A stretch of DNA of 64,000 nt, from assembly GCF_019263585.2 (NCBI RefSeq), contig NZ_JADQDF010000001.1, positions 3,968,001 to 4,032,000 on the forward strand, read 5' to 3'. Under the pieces are notes generated by a model. The model was not told the DNA's origin, made no database searches, and saw only the letters and a program-made list of their open reading frames with translations. The DNA is from Pseudonocardia oceani. GTDB taxonomy: Bacteria; Actinomycetota; Actinomycetes; Mycobacteriales; Pseudonocardiaceae. Shown one piece after another: positions 36,165 to 45,101 of the stretch (the stretch's first letter is position 1; the number at the start of each line of letters is the position of its first letter). A program made the position numbers and the translations under genes.

Positions 36165-38321
36165 ATGGGTGCCTGGACCCCGGAGGCGCAGCCGGCCGGC
36201 ACCGGCGCCGTGGTGACCCTGGTGGAGGGGGCGTCGTTCTGCCTCTGCACACCGGGCGGGGACCTCACCGGTGCCGGGCCGCACGGGGTGTTCTTCCGGG
36301 ACACCCGCATCCTGTCGCGGTTCGACCTGCGGGTCGACGGCGAGTTCCCCGAGCCCCTCGCGGCCATGACGCCGGAGCCCTACCGCGGTACCTTCCTCGG
36401 CCGGTCGACCCGCCGGACCGGCCGGACCGACTCGAACCTGCTGGTGCAGCGCGACCGGCGGGTGGGCAACGGCCTGCGGGAGGACATCGTCATCGGCAAC
36501 CCGGCGGGGGAGCCGGCGGCCTGCACGGTCACCGTCGCCGTCGATGCCGACTTCGCGGACCTCTTCGAGGTGAAGGAGGGGCGGGTCCAGGCCCGCGGCG
36601 AGCGGAGCGCCCAGGGGCAGGGCGAGCGGCTGGTGCTCGACCAGCGCTGGCGCGACACCCACCGCGGGGCGGTCGTACTGGCCCCCGGCGGGTCCGTCGA
36701 CGCCGTCCCGGGCCTCGCCCACAGCGCGGGCAGCATCCGCTACGAGGTCGTCGTGCCCGCGCGGGGCCGGTGGACGGCCTCGCTGCTGGTGCAGCCGGTG
36801 GTGGACGGCGACGCGGTCGAGCCCTCCTTCCCCCTGGACCGTCCCGTGCGGGAGTCGCTGCCGGCCCGGCGCCTGCAGCGGTGGCAGGAGACCACCCCGA
36901 TCGCCACGACCGGGCACGACGGTCTGCAGCGGGTGCTGCGGCGCAGCCAGGAGGACCTGGGTGCCCTGCGCATCTTCGACCCCGTGGATCCGTCCCTGGC
37001 CGCGGTCGCCGCCGGTGCGCCGTGGTTCATGGCCCTGTTCGGCCGCGACTCGCTGCTCACCGCCTACATGGCACTGCCCGTCGACCGCAGCCTCGCGCTG
37101 GGCACCCTGCGGACCCTGGCCCGGCACCAGGGCCGGAGGACCGATCCGCTGACGGAGGAGGAACCGGGGCGGATCCTGCACGAGGTCCGGCTCGGTGTGG
37201 AGTCGGGCCTGTCGCTGGGCGGTGGGAGCACCTACTACGGGACGGTCGACGCGACGCCCCTCTTCGTCGTGCTCCTCGGTGAGCTGGCCCGGTGGGGGGC
37301 CGATCCGCGGCAGGTCGCCGAGCTGCTGCCGCACGCCGACCGCGCTCTCGAGTGGATCCGCACGCACGGCGACCGGAACGGTGACGGCTTCGTGGAGTAC
37401 CGGCGGGCCACCGACCGGGGACTGGTGAACCAGGGGTGGAAGGACTCCTGGGACGGCATCACCTCCGCCGACGGCAGGCCGGCCGAGGCGCCGATCGCGC
37501 TCTGCGAGGTCCAGGGCTACGTCTACGACGCCTACCGCACGCGTGCCGAGCTCGCCAGGACGGTGGGCGACGAGGAGGTGGCGCGCGGGTGGGACGACCG
37601 CGCCGCCGCGCTCAAGGAGGCGTTCAACGAGCGGTTCTGGCTCCCCGACCGCGGCTGGTTCGCCCTCGCCCTGGACCGGGACGGGCGTCCGGTCGACGCG
37701 TGCGCGTCCAACATGGGGCACTGCCTGTGGAGCGGCGTCGTGGACGAGGACAAGGCCCGCGCCGTCGCCGACCACCTCCTGTCACCGGCGATGTTCAGCG
37801 GCTGGGGCGTGCGCACGCTCAGCAGGGACATGGGCGCCTACGACCCGGTCAGCTACCACAACGGCTCGGTCTGGCCGCACGACAACGCCCTGGTCGTCGC
37901 CGGTCTCCTGCGCTACGGCTTCGTGCACGAGGCTCAGCGGGTCGCCGAGGCGCTGCTCGAGGCGGCCCAGCACTTCGGCGGCCGGCTGCCCGAGCTGTTC
38001 TGCGGCTTCGACCGCGACGAGTACCCCGAGCCGGTGCCGTACCCGACGTCGTGCTCACCCCAGGCGTGGGCGGCCGCTGCCCCGATCCAGCTCGTCCGCA
38101 CCCTGCTGCGGTTCGATCCGCGGCTGCCCCGGGGCGAGCTGTGGGTCGACCCCGTGCTGCCGTCCGCCTTCACGCCCCTGCGCGTCGAGGGCGTCGCGCT
38201 CGGCGGCACCCGGATCGACCTGGCGGTCTCGGCGGACGGGACCGTGGTGGAAAGGGTGCCGGACGGCGTGGAGGTGCGCCACGAGTGGCTCCGGGGCCCC
38301 GGGGGCGCCGAGCGGGCCTGA
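36165..38321 (+). CDS. Glycogen debranching / amylo-alpha-1,6-glucosidase family protein
   Basis: 718 residues from ATG 36165 with GGAGG 6 bases upstream. The N-terminal ~230 residues are the GDE N-terminal beta domain (GPHGVFFRDTRILSRFDLRV). The (alpha/alpha)6 barrel follows with PWFMALFGRDSLLTAYMALP, ILHEVRLGVESG, YYGTVDATPLFVVLLGELA, NQGWKDSWDGITSADG and GYVYDAYR, then YHNGSVWPHDNALVVAGLL. Catalytic acids are likely in RDS and KDSWDG. It trims alpha-1,6 branches of glycogen or a related glucan. A GT4 glycosyltransferase gene converges on it with a 7-bp gap. Confidence 0.92.
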   Translation: MGAWTPEAQPAGTGAVVTLVEGASFCLCTPGGDLTGAGPHGVFFRDTRILSRFDLRVDGEFPEPLAAMTPEPYRGTFLGRSTRRTGRTDSNLLVQRDRRVGNGLREDIVIGNPAGEPAACTVTVAVDADFADLFEVKEGRVQARGERSAQGQGERLVLDQRWRDTHRGAVVLAPGGSVDAVPGLAHSAGSIRYEVVVPARGRWTASLLVQPVVDGDAVEPSFPLDRPVRESLPARRLQRWQETTPIATTGHDGLQRVLRRSQEDLGALRIFDPVDPSLAAVAAGAPWFMALFGRDSLLTAYMALPVDRSLALGTLRTLARHQGRRTDPLTEEEPGRILHEVRLGVESGLSLGGGSTYYGTVDATPLFVVLLGELARWGADPRQVAELLPHADRALEWIRTHGDRNGDGFVEYRRATDRGLVNQGWKDSWDGITSADGRPAEAPIALCEVQGYVYDAYRTRAELARTVGDEEVARGWDDRAAALKEAFNERFWLPDRGWFALALDRDGRPVDACASNMGHCLWSGVVDEDKARAVADHLLSPAMFSGWGVRTLSRDMGAYDPVSYHNGSVWPHDNALVVAGLLRYGFVHEAQRVAEALLEAAQHFGGRLPELFCGFDRDEYPEPVPYPTSCSPQAWAAAAPIQLVRTLLRFDPRLPRGELWVDPVLPSAFTPLRVEGVALGGTRIDLAVSADGTVVERVPDGVEVRHEWLRGPGGAERA

Positions 38322-38328
38322 CCGTCGC

Positions 38329-39393
38329 TCAGGACGCCGGGACCGCCGGCGTGCGGACCGCGGGACGGCGCGGTGCCGGACCGCGCAGGAGCTCGTCGTA
38401 GAAGCGGAGGTGCTCGCCGACCATCCGCTCCGTGCTGAAGCGCTGCACGACGGCCTCGCGGCAGGCCGCGCGGTCCAGCTGCGCGATATCCAGCAGCGCC
38501 GCGGCCAGCGGGAGGCTCCCCGAGCACAGGAGCCCGGTGACCCCGTCGTCCACGATCTCCGGCGCGGAACCCACCGGAGTGGCGACGACGGGAGTGCCGG
38601 TGGCCAGCGCCTCGATCATCACCAGGCCGAACGGTTCCGCCCACTGCATGGGGTTCAGCAGCGCGAACGAGTTCCCGACGAGCTCGAACTTCTCGACGCT
38701 GCCCAGCTCGCCCAGGAACTCGACGTCCGAGCACAGCAGCGGCTTGACCCGGGCGTCGAAGTACTCGCGCTCGGCCGGCTCGCGGAGCTTGGCGGCCATC
38801 CGCAGCGGGACGCCCGCGGCGCGGGCGACGAGTGCGGCTTCGCGAGGTCCCTTGTCGGGCGACATGCGTCCCAGGAAGCTGGCGTAGCCGCCGTCGCCGC
38901 GGCCCACCGGGACCGACTCGACGTCCAGGCCGTGGTGGATCACCCCGGCCAGCGGGATCCCGGCGGTGGCCGCCTGGTGGTGCGAGATGGCGAGCACGGC
39001 GACATCGCGCATCGCGCGGTAGACCGGGCCGAACGTCGCGTCGAAGGGGCCGTGCGCGGTGGTCACCACGGCCGGGCCGGACCGGGAGAAGCGGCACAGG
39101 GGGCCGGTCAGCGTGTGGTCGTGCACGACGTCCACCTCACCCATGGCGGCGTAGCCGGTGATGACGTGGCGCAGCTCGTCGACCGCGTCCGCACTCACCG
39201 GTGACGACCCGGCCGCCCCCTCGGTGCCGCCGACCCGGGGCACCGGGCAGGTGCTGTCCGCCGCCGCGGCGAGCAGCACCCGGTGACCGGCGCGGACGAG
39301 CCCGCGGGCCAGCCGGTCGACGACCGACTCGGTGCCGCCGTAGGCGGGCGGGGGCACGGGGAGCCCCGGAGGGGCGATGAGACCGATGTACAT
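38329..39393 (-). CDS. GT4-family glycosyltransferase
   Basis: 354 residues from ATG 39393. N-terminal IGLIAPPGLPVPPPAYGGTE with VDRLARGLVRAGHRVLL is the usual GT-B opening. The nucleotide-sugar site is in the C-terminal half: SFLGRMSPDKGPREAALVAR, VEFLGELGSVEKFELV and the EX7E-like PMQWAEPFGLVMIEALATGT, with GAP-EIVDDG. Such enzymes transfer sugars from UDP- or GDP-sugars. Convergent with the debranching enzyme and divergent from the alcohol dehydrogenase run; it may act in storage or envelope glycan synthesis. Confidence 0.9.
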   Translation of the reverse strand: MYIGLIAPPGLPVPPPAYGGTESVVDRLARGLVRAGHRVLLAAAADSTCPVPRVGGTEGAAGSSPVSADAVDELRHVITGYAAMGEVDVVHDHTLTGPLCRFSRSGPAVVTTAHGPFDATFGPVYRAMRDVAVLAISHHQAATAGIPLAGVIHHGLDVESVPVGRGDGGYASFLGRMSPDKGPREAALVARAAGVPLRMAAKLREPAEREYFDARVKPLLCSDVEFLGELGSVEKFELVGNSFALLNPMQWAEPFGLVMIEALATGTPVVATPVGSAPEIVDDGVTGLLCSGSLPLAAALLDIAQLDRAACREAVVQRFSTERMVGEHLRFYDELLRGPAPRRPAVRTPAVPAS

Positions 39394-39542
39394 GAGGGAC
39401 GTCCTCGGCGGTGGCGCGGGCCGTGGCCCGCGGCGAACTGTGGGCCCTTCCATGTCACCGGCCGGTGACCGCCGCGGCCATCGGCAGAGCGGCCCATTCC
39501 GGCGACGGTGGTGGCCGCCCGTCGGGTCGGCGCCGTCGGCGC

Positions 39543-39566
39543 GGTATCGGCATCTCTGCCGATACC
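39543..39566. promoter_or_regulatory. 10-bp perfect inverted repeat upstream of the dehydrogenase operon
   Basis: Arms GGTATCGGCA (39543-39552) and TGCCGATACC (39557-39566) surround TCTC. It lies in the 250-bp divergent gap between the glycosyltransferase and the alcohol dehydrogenase, 77 bp before the latter's start. An AT-rich palindrome in such GC-rich sequence fits an operator or mRNA stem; the binding protein is unknown. Confidence 0.45.
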
Positions 39567-39643
39567 GGGGGCCGCACCGCGCCCGGTGCAATGGAGGCCC
39601 GGCCCGGGCGCAGCGCGGGGGAGCACACGGACGAGGAGGCAGC

Positions 39644-40798
39644 GTGAAGGCAGTGGTGTACGAGGGACCGCGGCAGGTCAGCGTCAGGGACGTGCCGGAC
39701 GCGAAGATCGAGCGGCCGACCGACGTCCTGGTGCGGATCACCTCGGCGAACATCTGCGGTTCGGACCTGCACATGTACGAGGGCCGGACCGACTTCGAGA
39801 CCGGCCGCTGGTTCGGGCACGAGAACCTGGGCCAGGTGGTCGAGGTCGGAGCGGGGGTCGACAAGATCCGGGTGGACGACTGGGTCGTCCTCCCCTTCAA
39901 CATCGCCTGCGGGCACTGCAAGAACTGCGAGCGGCAGCTCACCAACTACTGCCTGACCGCGCAGCCGGAGCCGAACATGGCCGGCGCCGCGTACGGCTTC
40001 GCCGACATGGGCCCCTACGGCGGGGGGCAGGCCGAGCTGCTGCGCGTGCCCTGGGGCGACTTCAACTGCCTGCGGCTCGGCGAGGACGCCGAGCAGCGGC
40101 AGACCGACTACGTGATGCTCGCCGACATCTTCCCGACCGGGTACCACGCCACCGAGCTGGCCGGTGTGCAGCCCGGCGACCAGACGGTGATCTACGGCGC
40201 CGGCCCGGTCGGGCTGATGGCGGCCCTCTCGGCCACCATCCGCGGGGCGGGCAAGGTGATGGTCGTCGACCGGCACCCCGACCGGCTGCGGCTGGCCGAG
40301 TCGATCGGCGCGATCGCCATCGACGACTCGAAGGTCGACCCGGTGCAGGCCGTCCTCGACCAGACCATGGGCCTGGGCGCGGACAACGGCTGCGAGTGCG
40401 TCGGCTACCAGGCGCACGACCCCGACGGCCGCGAGCAGCCCAACCTGACGATGAACCGCCTGGTCGCCTCGGTGCGCTTCACCGGGAGGATCGGCACCGT
40501 CGGCGTCTTCGTGCCTCAGGACCCCGGAGCATCCGACGAGCTGGCCAAGCAGGGCAAGCTCGCCTTCGACTACGGCATGTTCTGGTTCAAGGGCCAGCAC
40601 ATCGGCAGCGGCCAGGCGCCGGTCAAGAAGTACAACCGGCAGCTGCGCGACCTCATCGCGGCGGGCAAGGCCGAGCCGTCCTTCATCGTGAGCCACGAGC
40701 TGCCGCTGGACCGGGCCCCCGAGGCCTACGAGCACTTCGACAACCGGGACGACGGCTGGACCAAGGTCGTCCTCCACCCGACGACGGCGGGAGCGTGA
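39644..40798 (+). CDS. Zinc-dependent alcohol/formaldehyde dehydrogenase (MDR)
   Basis: 384 residues from GTG 39644 with GAGGAGG upstream. Catalytic zinc ligands: Cys in SANICGSDLHMYEG, GHE in WFGHENLGQVVEVG. Structural zinc cysteines: CGHCKNCERQLTNYC. NAD site: VIYGAGPVGLMAAL with VVDRHPDRLRLAE. The long form with GCECVGYQAHDPDGREQPN resembles glutathione-independent formaldehyde dehydrogenases. It probably oxidises formaldehyde or another small aldehyde/alcohol. It starts a run with a PfpI-like protein and a second MDR. Confidence 0.9.
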   Translation: MKAVVYEGPRQVSVRDVPDAKIERPTDVLVRITSANICGSDLHMYEGRTDFETGRWFGHENLGQVVEVGAGVDKIRVDDWVVLPFNIACGHCKNCERQLTNYCLTAQPEPNMAGAAYGFADMGPYGGGQAELLRVPWGDFNCLRLGEDAEQRQTDYVMLADIFPTGYHATELAGVQPGDQTVIYGAGPVGLMAALSATIRGAGKVMVVDRHPDRLRLAESIGAIAIDDSKVDPVQAVLDQTMGLGADNGCECVGYQAHDPDGREQPNLTMNRLVASVRFTGRIGTVGVFVPQDPGASDELAKQGKLAFDYGMFWFKGQHIGSGQAPVKKYNRQLRDLIAAGKAEPSFIVSHELPLDRAPEAYEHFDNRDDGWTKVVLHPTTAGA

Positions 40799-40799
40799 C

Positions 40800-41363
40800 A
40801 TGGCAGGGGAACTGAGCGGACGGAGAGTGGCGATACTCGCGGCCGACGGGGTCGAGCGGGTGGAGCTGGAGCAGCCGCGGCAGGCGCTGGAGGACGCAGG
40901 GGCCCGCACCGTCGTCGTCTCGATCTCGAGCGGTGAGATCCAGGCGCGCGACAACGACCTCGCCGACGCCGGCACCTTCGCGGTGGACCAGCTGGTCGGC
41001 GCGGCGTCGGTCGACGACTACGAGGCGCTGCTCCTGCCGGGCGGGACGGTGAACCCGGACAAGCTGCGGATGGAACCCGCCGCGGTGGGGTTCGTCCGGT
41101 CGGGCAAGCCGGTCGCGTCGATCTGCCACGGCCCGTGGAACTTCGTCGAGGCCGACGTCGCGCGGGGCCGTCGCCTGACCTCGTACCCGAGTGTGCGCAC
41201 CGACCTGCGCAACGCCGGGGCGAAGGTGGTCGACGAGGAGGTGGTCACCGACGGCAACATCACGACGAGCCGGTCGCCGGACGACCTGCCCGCCTTCTGC
41301 GAGCGCATCGTGCAGGAGTTCGCCCGGGCCGCGCAGCCCGCCGCCGCGGGGGGTGGGTCATGA
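40800..41363 (+). CDS. DJ-1/PfpI family (type 1 glutamine amidotransferase-like) protein
   Basis: 187 residues from ATG 40800, 1 bp after the dehydrogenase stop. The fold's N-strand is RVAILAADGVERVELEQPRQ, the nucleophile elbow is KPVASICHGPWNFVEADVA with Cys followed by His-Gly-Pro, and the end is VTDGNITTSRSPDDLPAFCE. YhbO/PfpI-type proteins repair glycated proteins or detoxify glyoxals, fitting its place among dehydrogenases. Its stop overlaps the ATG of the next gene (ATGA at 41360-41363). Confidence 0.92.
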   Translation: MAGELSGRRVAILAADGVERVELEQPRQALEDAGARTVVVSISSGEIQARDNDLADAGTFAVDQLVGAASVDDYEALLLPGGTVNPDKLRMEPAAVGFVRSGKPVASICHGPWNFVEADVARGRRLTSYPSVRTDLRNAGAKVVDEEVVTDGNITTSRSPDDLPAFCERIVQEFARAAQPAAAGGGS

Positions 41364-43021
41364 CCTCCGCCATCGGGACCGCCGCGACCCTCGCCGCCCG
41401 CGCCGGCGGCACCGTCTTCCGGCTGGTGCGGTGGACCATCGACCCCGCATCCTCCCGGTCGGCCGCCGCGGGCGGGCCGGCGTCGGGGTGGCTCGTGGTG
41501 ACCCTGTTCCGCGAGCCGACCGACATCGACACCGGCGCGCTGCCCGCGCCGCTCGCGGAGTTCGGCGACCGCATCGAGGTCCGCGTCCGCCCGGCCGCCG
41601 ACGGCAAGGGCACCGAGCTGGCGGCCCGGCTGCGCGACCCGGCGGGCTCGGGCGGCGCGGCGCGCCGGCTGGGCGGCAACGACGCGCAGGCCGACCTGCG
41701 GTCCGCGCTGCGCCGGGCCAAGCAGCTCATCGAGGTCGGCGAGGTGCTGGCCGTCGACCCCGCACCGCACGGCGAACGGACGCCGACCCCCGGCGGTGCG
41801 CTCCTCGAGTCCTGGACCCGGTCGGCTCCGAAGGCGGGGTGTGCGATGAAGGCGGTGACCTGGCGCGGCGTCAACGAGATCGGCGTCGAGGACGTTCCCG
41901 AGCCCAGGATCCTCAACGACCACGACATCGTCCTCGAGGTGGGGCTGAGCGCGACGTGCGGCTCGGACCTGCACCTGGTGGGCGGCTACATCCCCGCCAT
42001 GCGCGCCGGCGACGTGCTCGGGCACGAGTTCATGGGCACGGTGGCCGAGGTCGGCCGCGGCGTGACGAAGCACCGTGTCGGCGACCGTGTCGTGGTGGTC
42101 TCCTTCATCAGCTGCGGGAAGTGCTGGTACTGCAGGCAGGGGCTGTGGTCGCTGTGCGACAACGGCAACCCCAACCCCGGGATCACCGAGGCGCTGTGGG
42201 GCCAGTCCATCGGCGGCTGCTTCGGGTACTCCCACGCCCTGGGCGGCTGGGCGGGCAGCCACGCGCGCTACATCCGCGTGCCCTACGCGGACAACGGGGC
42301 CTTCACCATCCCCGAGGGCGTCTCCGACGAGCGGGCGCTGTTCGCCTCCGACGCCGCGCCGACCGGCTGGACCGGGGCGCACCAGGCCGAGGTGCAGCCG
42401 GGCGACGTCGTCGCGGTGTGGGGCGCGGGCGGAGTGGGGCAGATGGCCGCGCGCAAGGCCATCCTCATGGGCGCGGAGCGGGTCGTCGTCATCGACCGGT
42501 TCGACAACCGCCTCCAGCAGGTCCGCACGCACATCGGGACGGAGACCCTCGACTACGAGCAGACCGACGTCCCCGCCGAGCTGCGCGAGATGAGCGGCGG
42601 TCGCGGGCCGGACGTCTGCATCGAGGCCGTGGGGATGGAGGCGCACAGCCCGGGCCCGCAGTACCTCTACGACCAGGTCAAGCAGCAGATGCGGCTGCAG
42701 ACCGACCGGCCCACGGCGGTGCGCGAGGCGATCTGGGCCTGCCGCAAGGGCGGGACGGTGTTCACCCTCGGCGTGTTCGCCGGCCTCGTGGACAAGTTCC
42801 CCCTCGGCGCCGTCATGAACAAGGCGCTGACGCTGCGCGGCGCCCAGCAGCACGGGCACCGCTACATCCCGGAGATCCTCGACCTGATGAGCCGGGACGA
42901 GGTCCGGACCGAGCACCTCGCCACCCACGTGATGCCGATCGAGGACGGGCCGAAGGGCTACCGGATGTTCAAGGAGAAGGAGGACGGGTGCGTCCGGGCC
43001 GTGTTCCGTCCGGGCGGGTGA
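41360..43021 (+). CDS. Fusion: uncharacterised domain + zinc alcohol dehydrogenase
   Basis: 553 residues if read from ATG 41360 (ATGA overlap). Residues 1-162 are an unrecognised domain (TVFRLVRWTIDPASSR, ASGWLVVTLFREPTDIDTGA, RRAKQLIEVGEVLAVDPA). From residue 163 (ATG 41846) a complete MDR follows: Cys in SATCGSDLHLVGG, GHEFMGTVAEVGRG, zinc cysteines in SCGKCWYCRQGLWSLCDNG, NAD site AVWGAGGVGQMAARKA. No stop separates them; AAGGCGGGG lies just before ATG 41846, so separate translation is possible. Relatives I know have these as two adjacent genes; a lost stop may have fused them. Confidence 0.8.
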   Translation: MTSAIGTAATLAARAGGTVFRLVRWTIDPASSRSAAAGGPASGWLVVTLFREPTDIDTGALPAPLAEFGDRIEVRVRPAADGKGTELAARLRDPAGSGGAARRLGGNDAQADLRSALRRAKQLIEVGEVLAVDPAPHGERTPTPGGALLESWTRSAPKAGCAMKAVTWRGVNEIGVEDVPEPRILNDHDIVLEVGLSATCGSDLHLVGGYIPAMRAGDVLGHEFMGTVAEVGRGVTKHRVGDRVVVVSFISCGKCWYCRQGLWSLCDNGNPNPGITEALWGQSIGGCFGYSHALGGWAGSHARYIRVPYADNGAFTIPEGVSDERALFASDAAPTGWTGAHQAEVQPGDVVAVWGAGGVGQMAARKAILMGAERVVVIDRFDNRLQQVRTHIGTETLDYEQTDVPAELREMSGGRGPDVCIEAVGMEAHSPGPQYLYDQVKQQMRLQTDRPTAVREAIWACRKGGTVFTLGVFAGLVDKFPLGAVMNKALTLRGAQQHGHRYIPEILDLMSRDEVRTEHLATHVMPIEDGPKGYRMFKEKEDGCVRAVFRPGG

Positions 43022-43981
43022 CGGGGGTGCCGGGGCCGCGGGTGACGGCGGAGAGGAGGACCGGGGCCGGGCCGACGGTGGTCGGGGTGCTGGCCGACCC
43101 GGGGGCCCCGGCCGAGCTGGCGCAGCGGCTGGCCGAGGAGCTCCCCGAGCTGCTCGGCGACCAGCAGGACGCCGACGACGACTGGGACGTCCGCGTGGAG
43201 GTCCTGCGACTGCCGCCGCAGAGCCCGGGACACCGCCGGCTGCTCGACGCGGTCGGGCCGCGGATGCGGGAGGAGGAGTGGGACCTCGCGGTCTGCCTGA
43301 CCGACTCCCCGCTGCGCGGCGGGGAGGCCCCGCTGGCGGGCGAGCTGCTCGGTGCGGAAGGAGTGGTGGTCGTGTCGGTCCCGGCGTTCGGCGGCGTGTC
43401 GGTGCACCGCCGGCTCCGGGGGGTGGTGGCCGAGCTGCTCACCGCCGCCGGCCGGGACCCGGAGGAGCGGGCGGACCGGGGCGCGACGTCCCTGGTCGGC
43501 CCGTTCCGGCGGGTCGTGCCCGACGAGGAGACGGAGAACCTGCACGTCCTCGCCTCGCGCGGGCGGCTGCGGCTGCTCGCCGGGATGGTGTGGGACAACC
43601 GGCCGTGGCGGCTCGCGCCCACCTCTGGGAGCGGCCCTCCGATGCGGCGGAACGGGAGGAGGTGCGCCTCTACAACGCCTCGACCGTGATCACCCTGACG
43701 GTGGGGTGGGCTGCCTGTACGCGGGGCTGTTCGTCGTCATCGCCCTGGCGGAGCACTTCCTGATCCCTCCCGGGTACTTCGAGTCCAACCTGGGACACCC
43801 CGTCGGGTTGGGCGACTACCTGACCCTGGCGTGGTTCGCCACGTCCCTCGCGCTGGTGGCCGGGGCCCTCGGGTCGGGGTTCGAGAACGAGGACGACGTC
43901 CGCCAGGCGGCCTACGGCTTCCGCGAGCGCGAGCGCCGCGAGGGCACGGACGACGGGGACGGGTCCGATGACCGGCGCTGA
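43018..43981 (+). pseudogene. Hypothetical membrane protein gene with two frameshifts
   Basis: Starts at GTG 43018 (GTGA overlap with the dehydrogenase). The first ~200 codons encode a soluble part (TVVGVLADPGAPAELAQRLA, EWDLAVCLTDSPLRGGEAPL, RGRLRLLAGMVWDNRPWRLA). Near 43620 the frame changes to LWERPSDAAEREEVRLYNAS TVITLTV and near 43700 again to VGCLYAGLFVVIALAEHFLI and LGDYLTLAWFATSLALVAGA, ending at 43981. One extra base in a C run and one in a G run would restore a single protein of about 320 residues with two C-terminal helices. Either decayed or sequencing error. Confidence 0.7.
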
Positions 43982-44696
43982 CCCCCACGACGGCGGCGCG
44001 CAGGGCCCCGTCGGGCAGCGGTCGGCGGAGCGGACGGGACCGCCCGGCGGGCCCGGCGGGCGGATCCTGTCCGCCCGCCGGGCCGTGGTCTCGGTGGTGG
44101 TCGGTCTCCTCGTCGGCGCCGCCGTCGGGGTGGTCACCGGCGCGCCCGAGCTCGTCCCCCTGGTCAGCTGGACCGTGGCGGCGGCGGTCGTCCTCACCTG
44201 GTTGTGGCGGATCAGCTGGCCCCGGGACCACCGGGGCACCAAGCAGCTCGCCGAGGAGGAGGGCCGGTCCCGCACGACGGACGCCGCCGTGCTGATCGGC
44301 TCGGTCGTCAGCCTCGGGGCCGTCGCCCTGGCCCTCACCCGCGCCGGCGGCAACCGGGACGCGGTCGCGGTCGCCCTGGTCATCCTGGGAGCGCTGGCGG
44401 CCGTCCTGGCCTGGGCGCTGGTGAACACGGTCTTCGCGCTGAAGTACGCGCGCCTCTACTACAAGGACGAGGCCGGTGCCGACGGTGGCATCGACTTCAA
44501 GCAGGACCAGCCGCCGGCCTACAGCGACTTCGCCTACCTGGCCTTCACCGTCGGGATGTCCTTTGCGGTCCCGGAGACCGAGCCCGTCGACAGCCGCGTC
44601 CGGAAGGTGGCGCTCGGGCACGCCCTGCTCTCCTACGCCTTCGGCACCGGGGTCCTCGCCGTGGCGATCAACCTGGTGACGAACCTGGGCCAGTAG
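43968..44696 (+). CDS. DUF1345 family membrane protein
   Basis: 242 residues from ATG 43968, overlapping the previous frame by 14 bp. Helices include AVVSVVVGLLVGAAVGVVTG, LVSWTVAAAVVLTWLW, AVLIGSVVSLGAVALAL and LVILGALAAVLAWALV. The stretch FALKYARLYYKDEAGADGGI followed by PPAYSDFAYLAFTVGMSFAV is the DUF1345 hallmark. Function is unknown. It closes the run that begins at 39644, so it is probably part of a stress-type operon with the dehydrogenases and PfpI-like protein. Confidence 0.88.
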   Translation: MTGADPHDGGAQGPVGQRSAERTGPPGGPGGRILSARRAVVSVVVGLLVGAAVGVVTGAPELVPLVSWTVAAAVVLTWLWRISWPRDHRGTKQLAEEEGRSRTTDAAVLIGSVVSLGAVALALTRAGGNRDAVAVALVILGALAAVLAWALVNTVFALKYARLYYKDEAGADGGIDFKQDQPPAYSDFAYLAFTVGMSFAVPETEPVDSRVRKVALGHALLSYAFGTGVLAVAINLVTNLGQ

Positions 44697-44791
44697 GGGT
44701 GCGGGGAGCCGGGTGCGTCGGTGCCGAACGACCGGCGCGGACGTGCACTGCTCCACAGACCGCGGCCACCGCGGACCGGATGCTTGCCCGC

Positions 44792-45070
44792 ATGAACCCG
44801 AACCCCCAGCACCCCCACTTCCAGCACCCCCACTTCCAGCACCCCCACCCGATGCAGCCCGCCCGTCGACCCGCCACGCCCGTGCGCACGATCCTGCTGA
44901 TCGCCGCCGGGATCGTCGTGTTCGTGCTCGTGCTCGCGTCCGCTCTGGGCGACGGGGGCACGAGCGACGACTCCTCGACCGGATCCGAGTGCACGACCGA
45001 GTTCTTCGATGGCGGCACGATGACCGTCTGCAACGGCGAGGTGGTGTCGACGGACGTGGGCGACTTCTGA
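44792..45070 (+). CDS. Small membrane protein with HPHFQ repeats
   Basis: 92 residues from ATG 44792; ATG 44780 is also in frame. Residues 5-24 are repeats of QHPHF encoded by a 15-bp unit. One membrane helix follows (TILLIAAGIVVFVLVLASAL), then a short acidic external tail with two Cys (SECTTEFFDGGTMTVCNGEV). The His-rich cytosolic start could bind metal. No family recognised. Confidence 0.6.
   Translation: MNPNPQHPHFQHPHFQHPHPMQPARRPATPVRTILLIAAGIVVFVLVLASALGDGGTSDDSSTGSECTTEFFDGGTMTVCNGEVVSTDVGDF
44807..44850 (+). repeat. 15-bp tandem repeat (about 3 copies)
   Basis: The unit CAGCACCCCCACTTC occurs at 44807-44821 and 44822-44836, with a partial third copy at 44837-44850. It encodes QHPHF in the small membrane protein. 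Copy number may vary between strains. Confidence 0.85.
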
Positions 45071-45101
45071 CGCAGCGCCGTCAGACGAGCGGCGGGATCG
45101 C

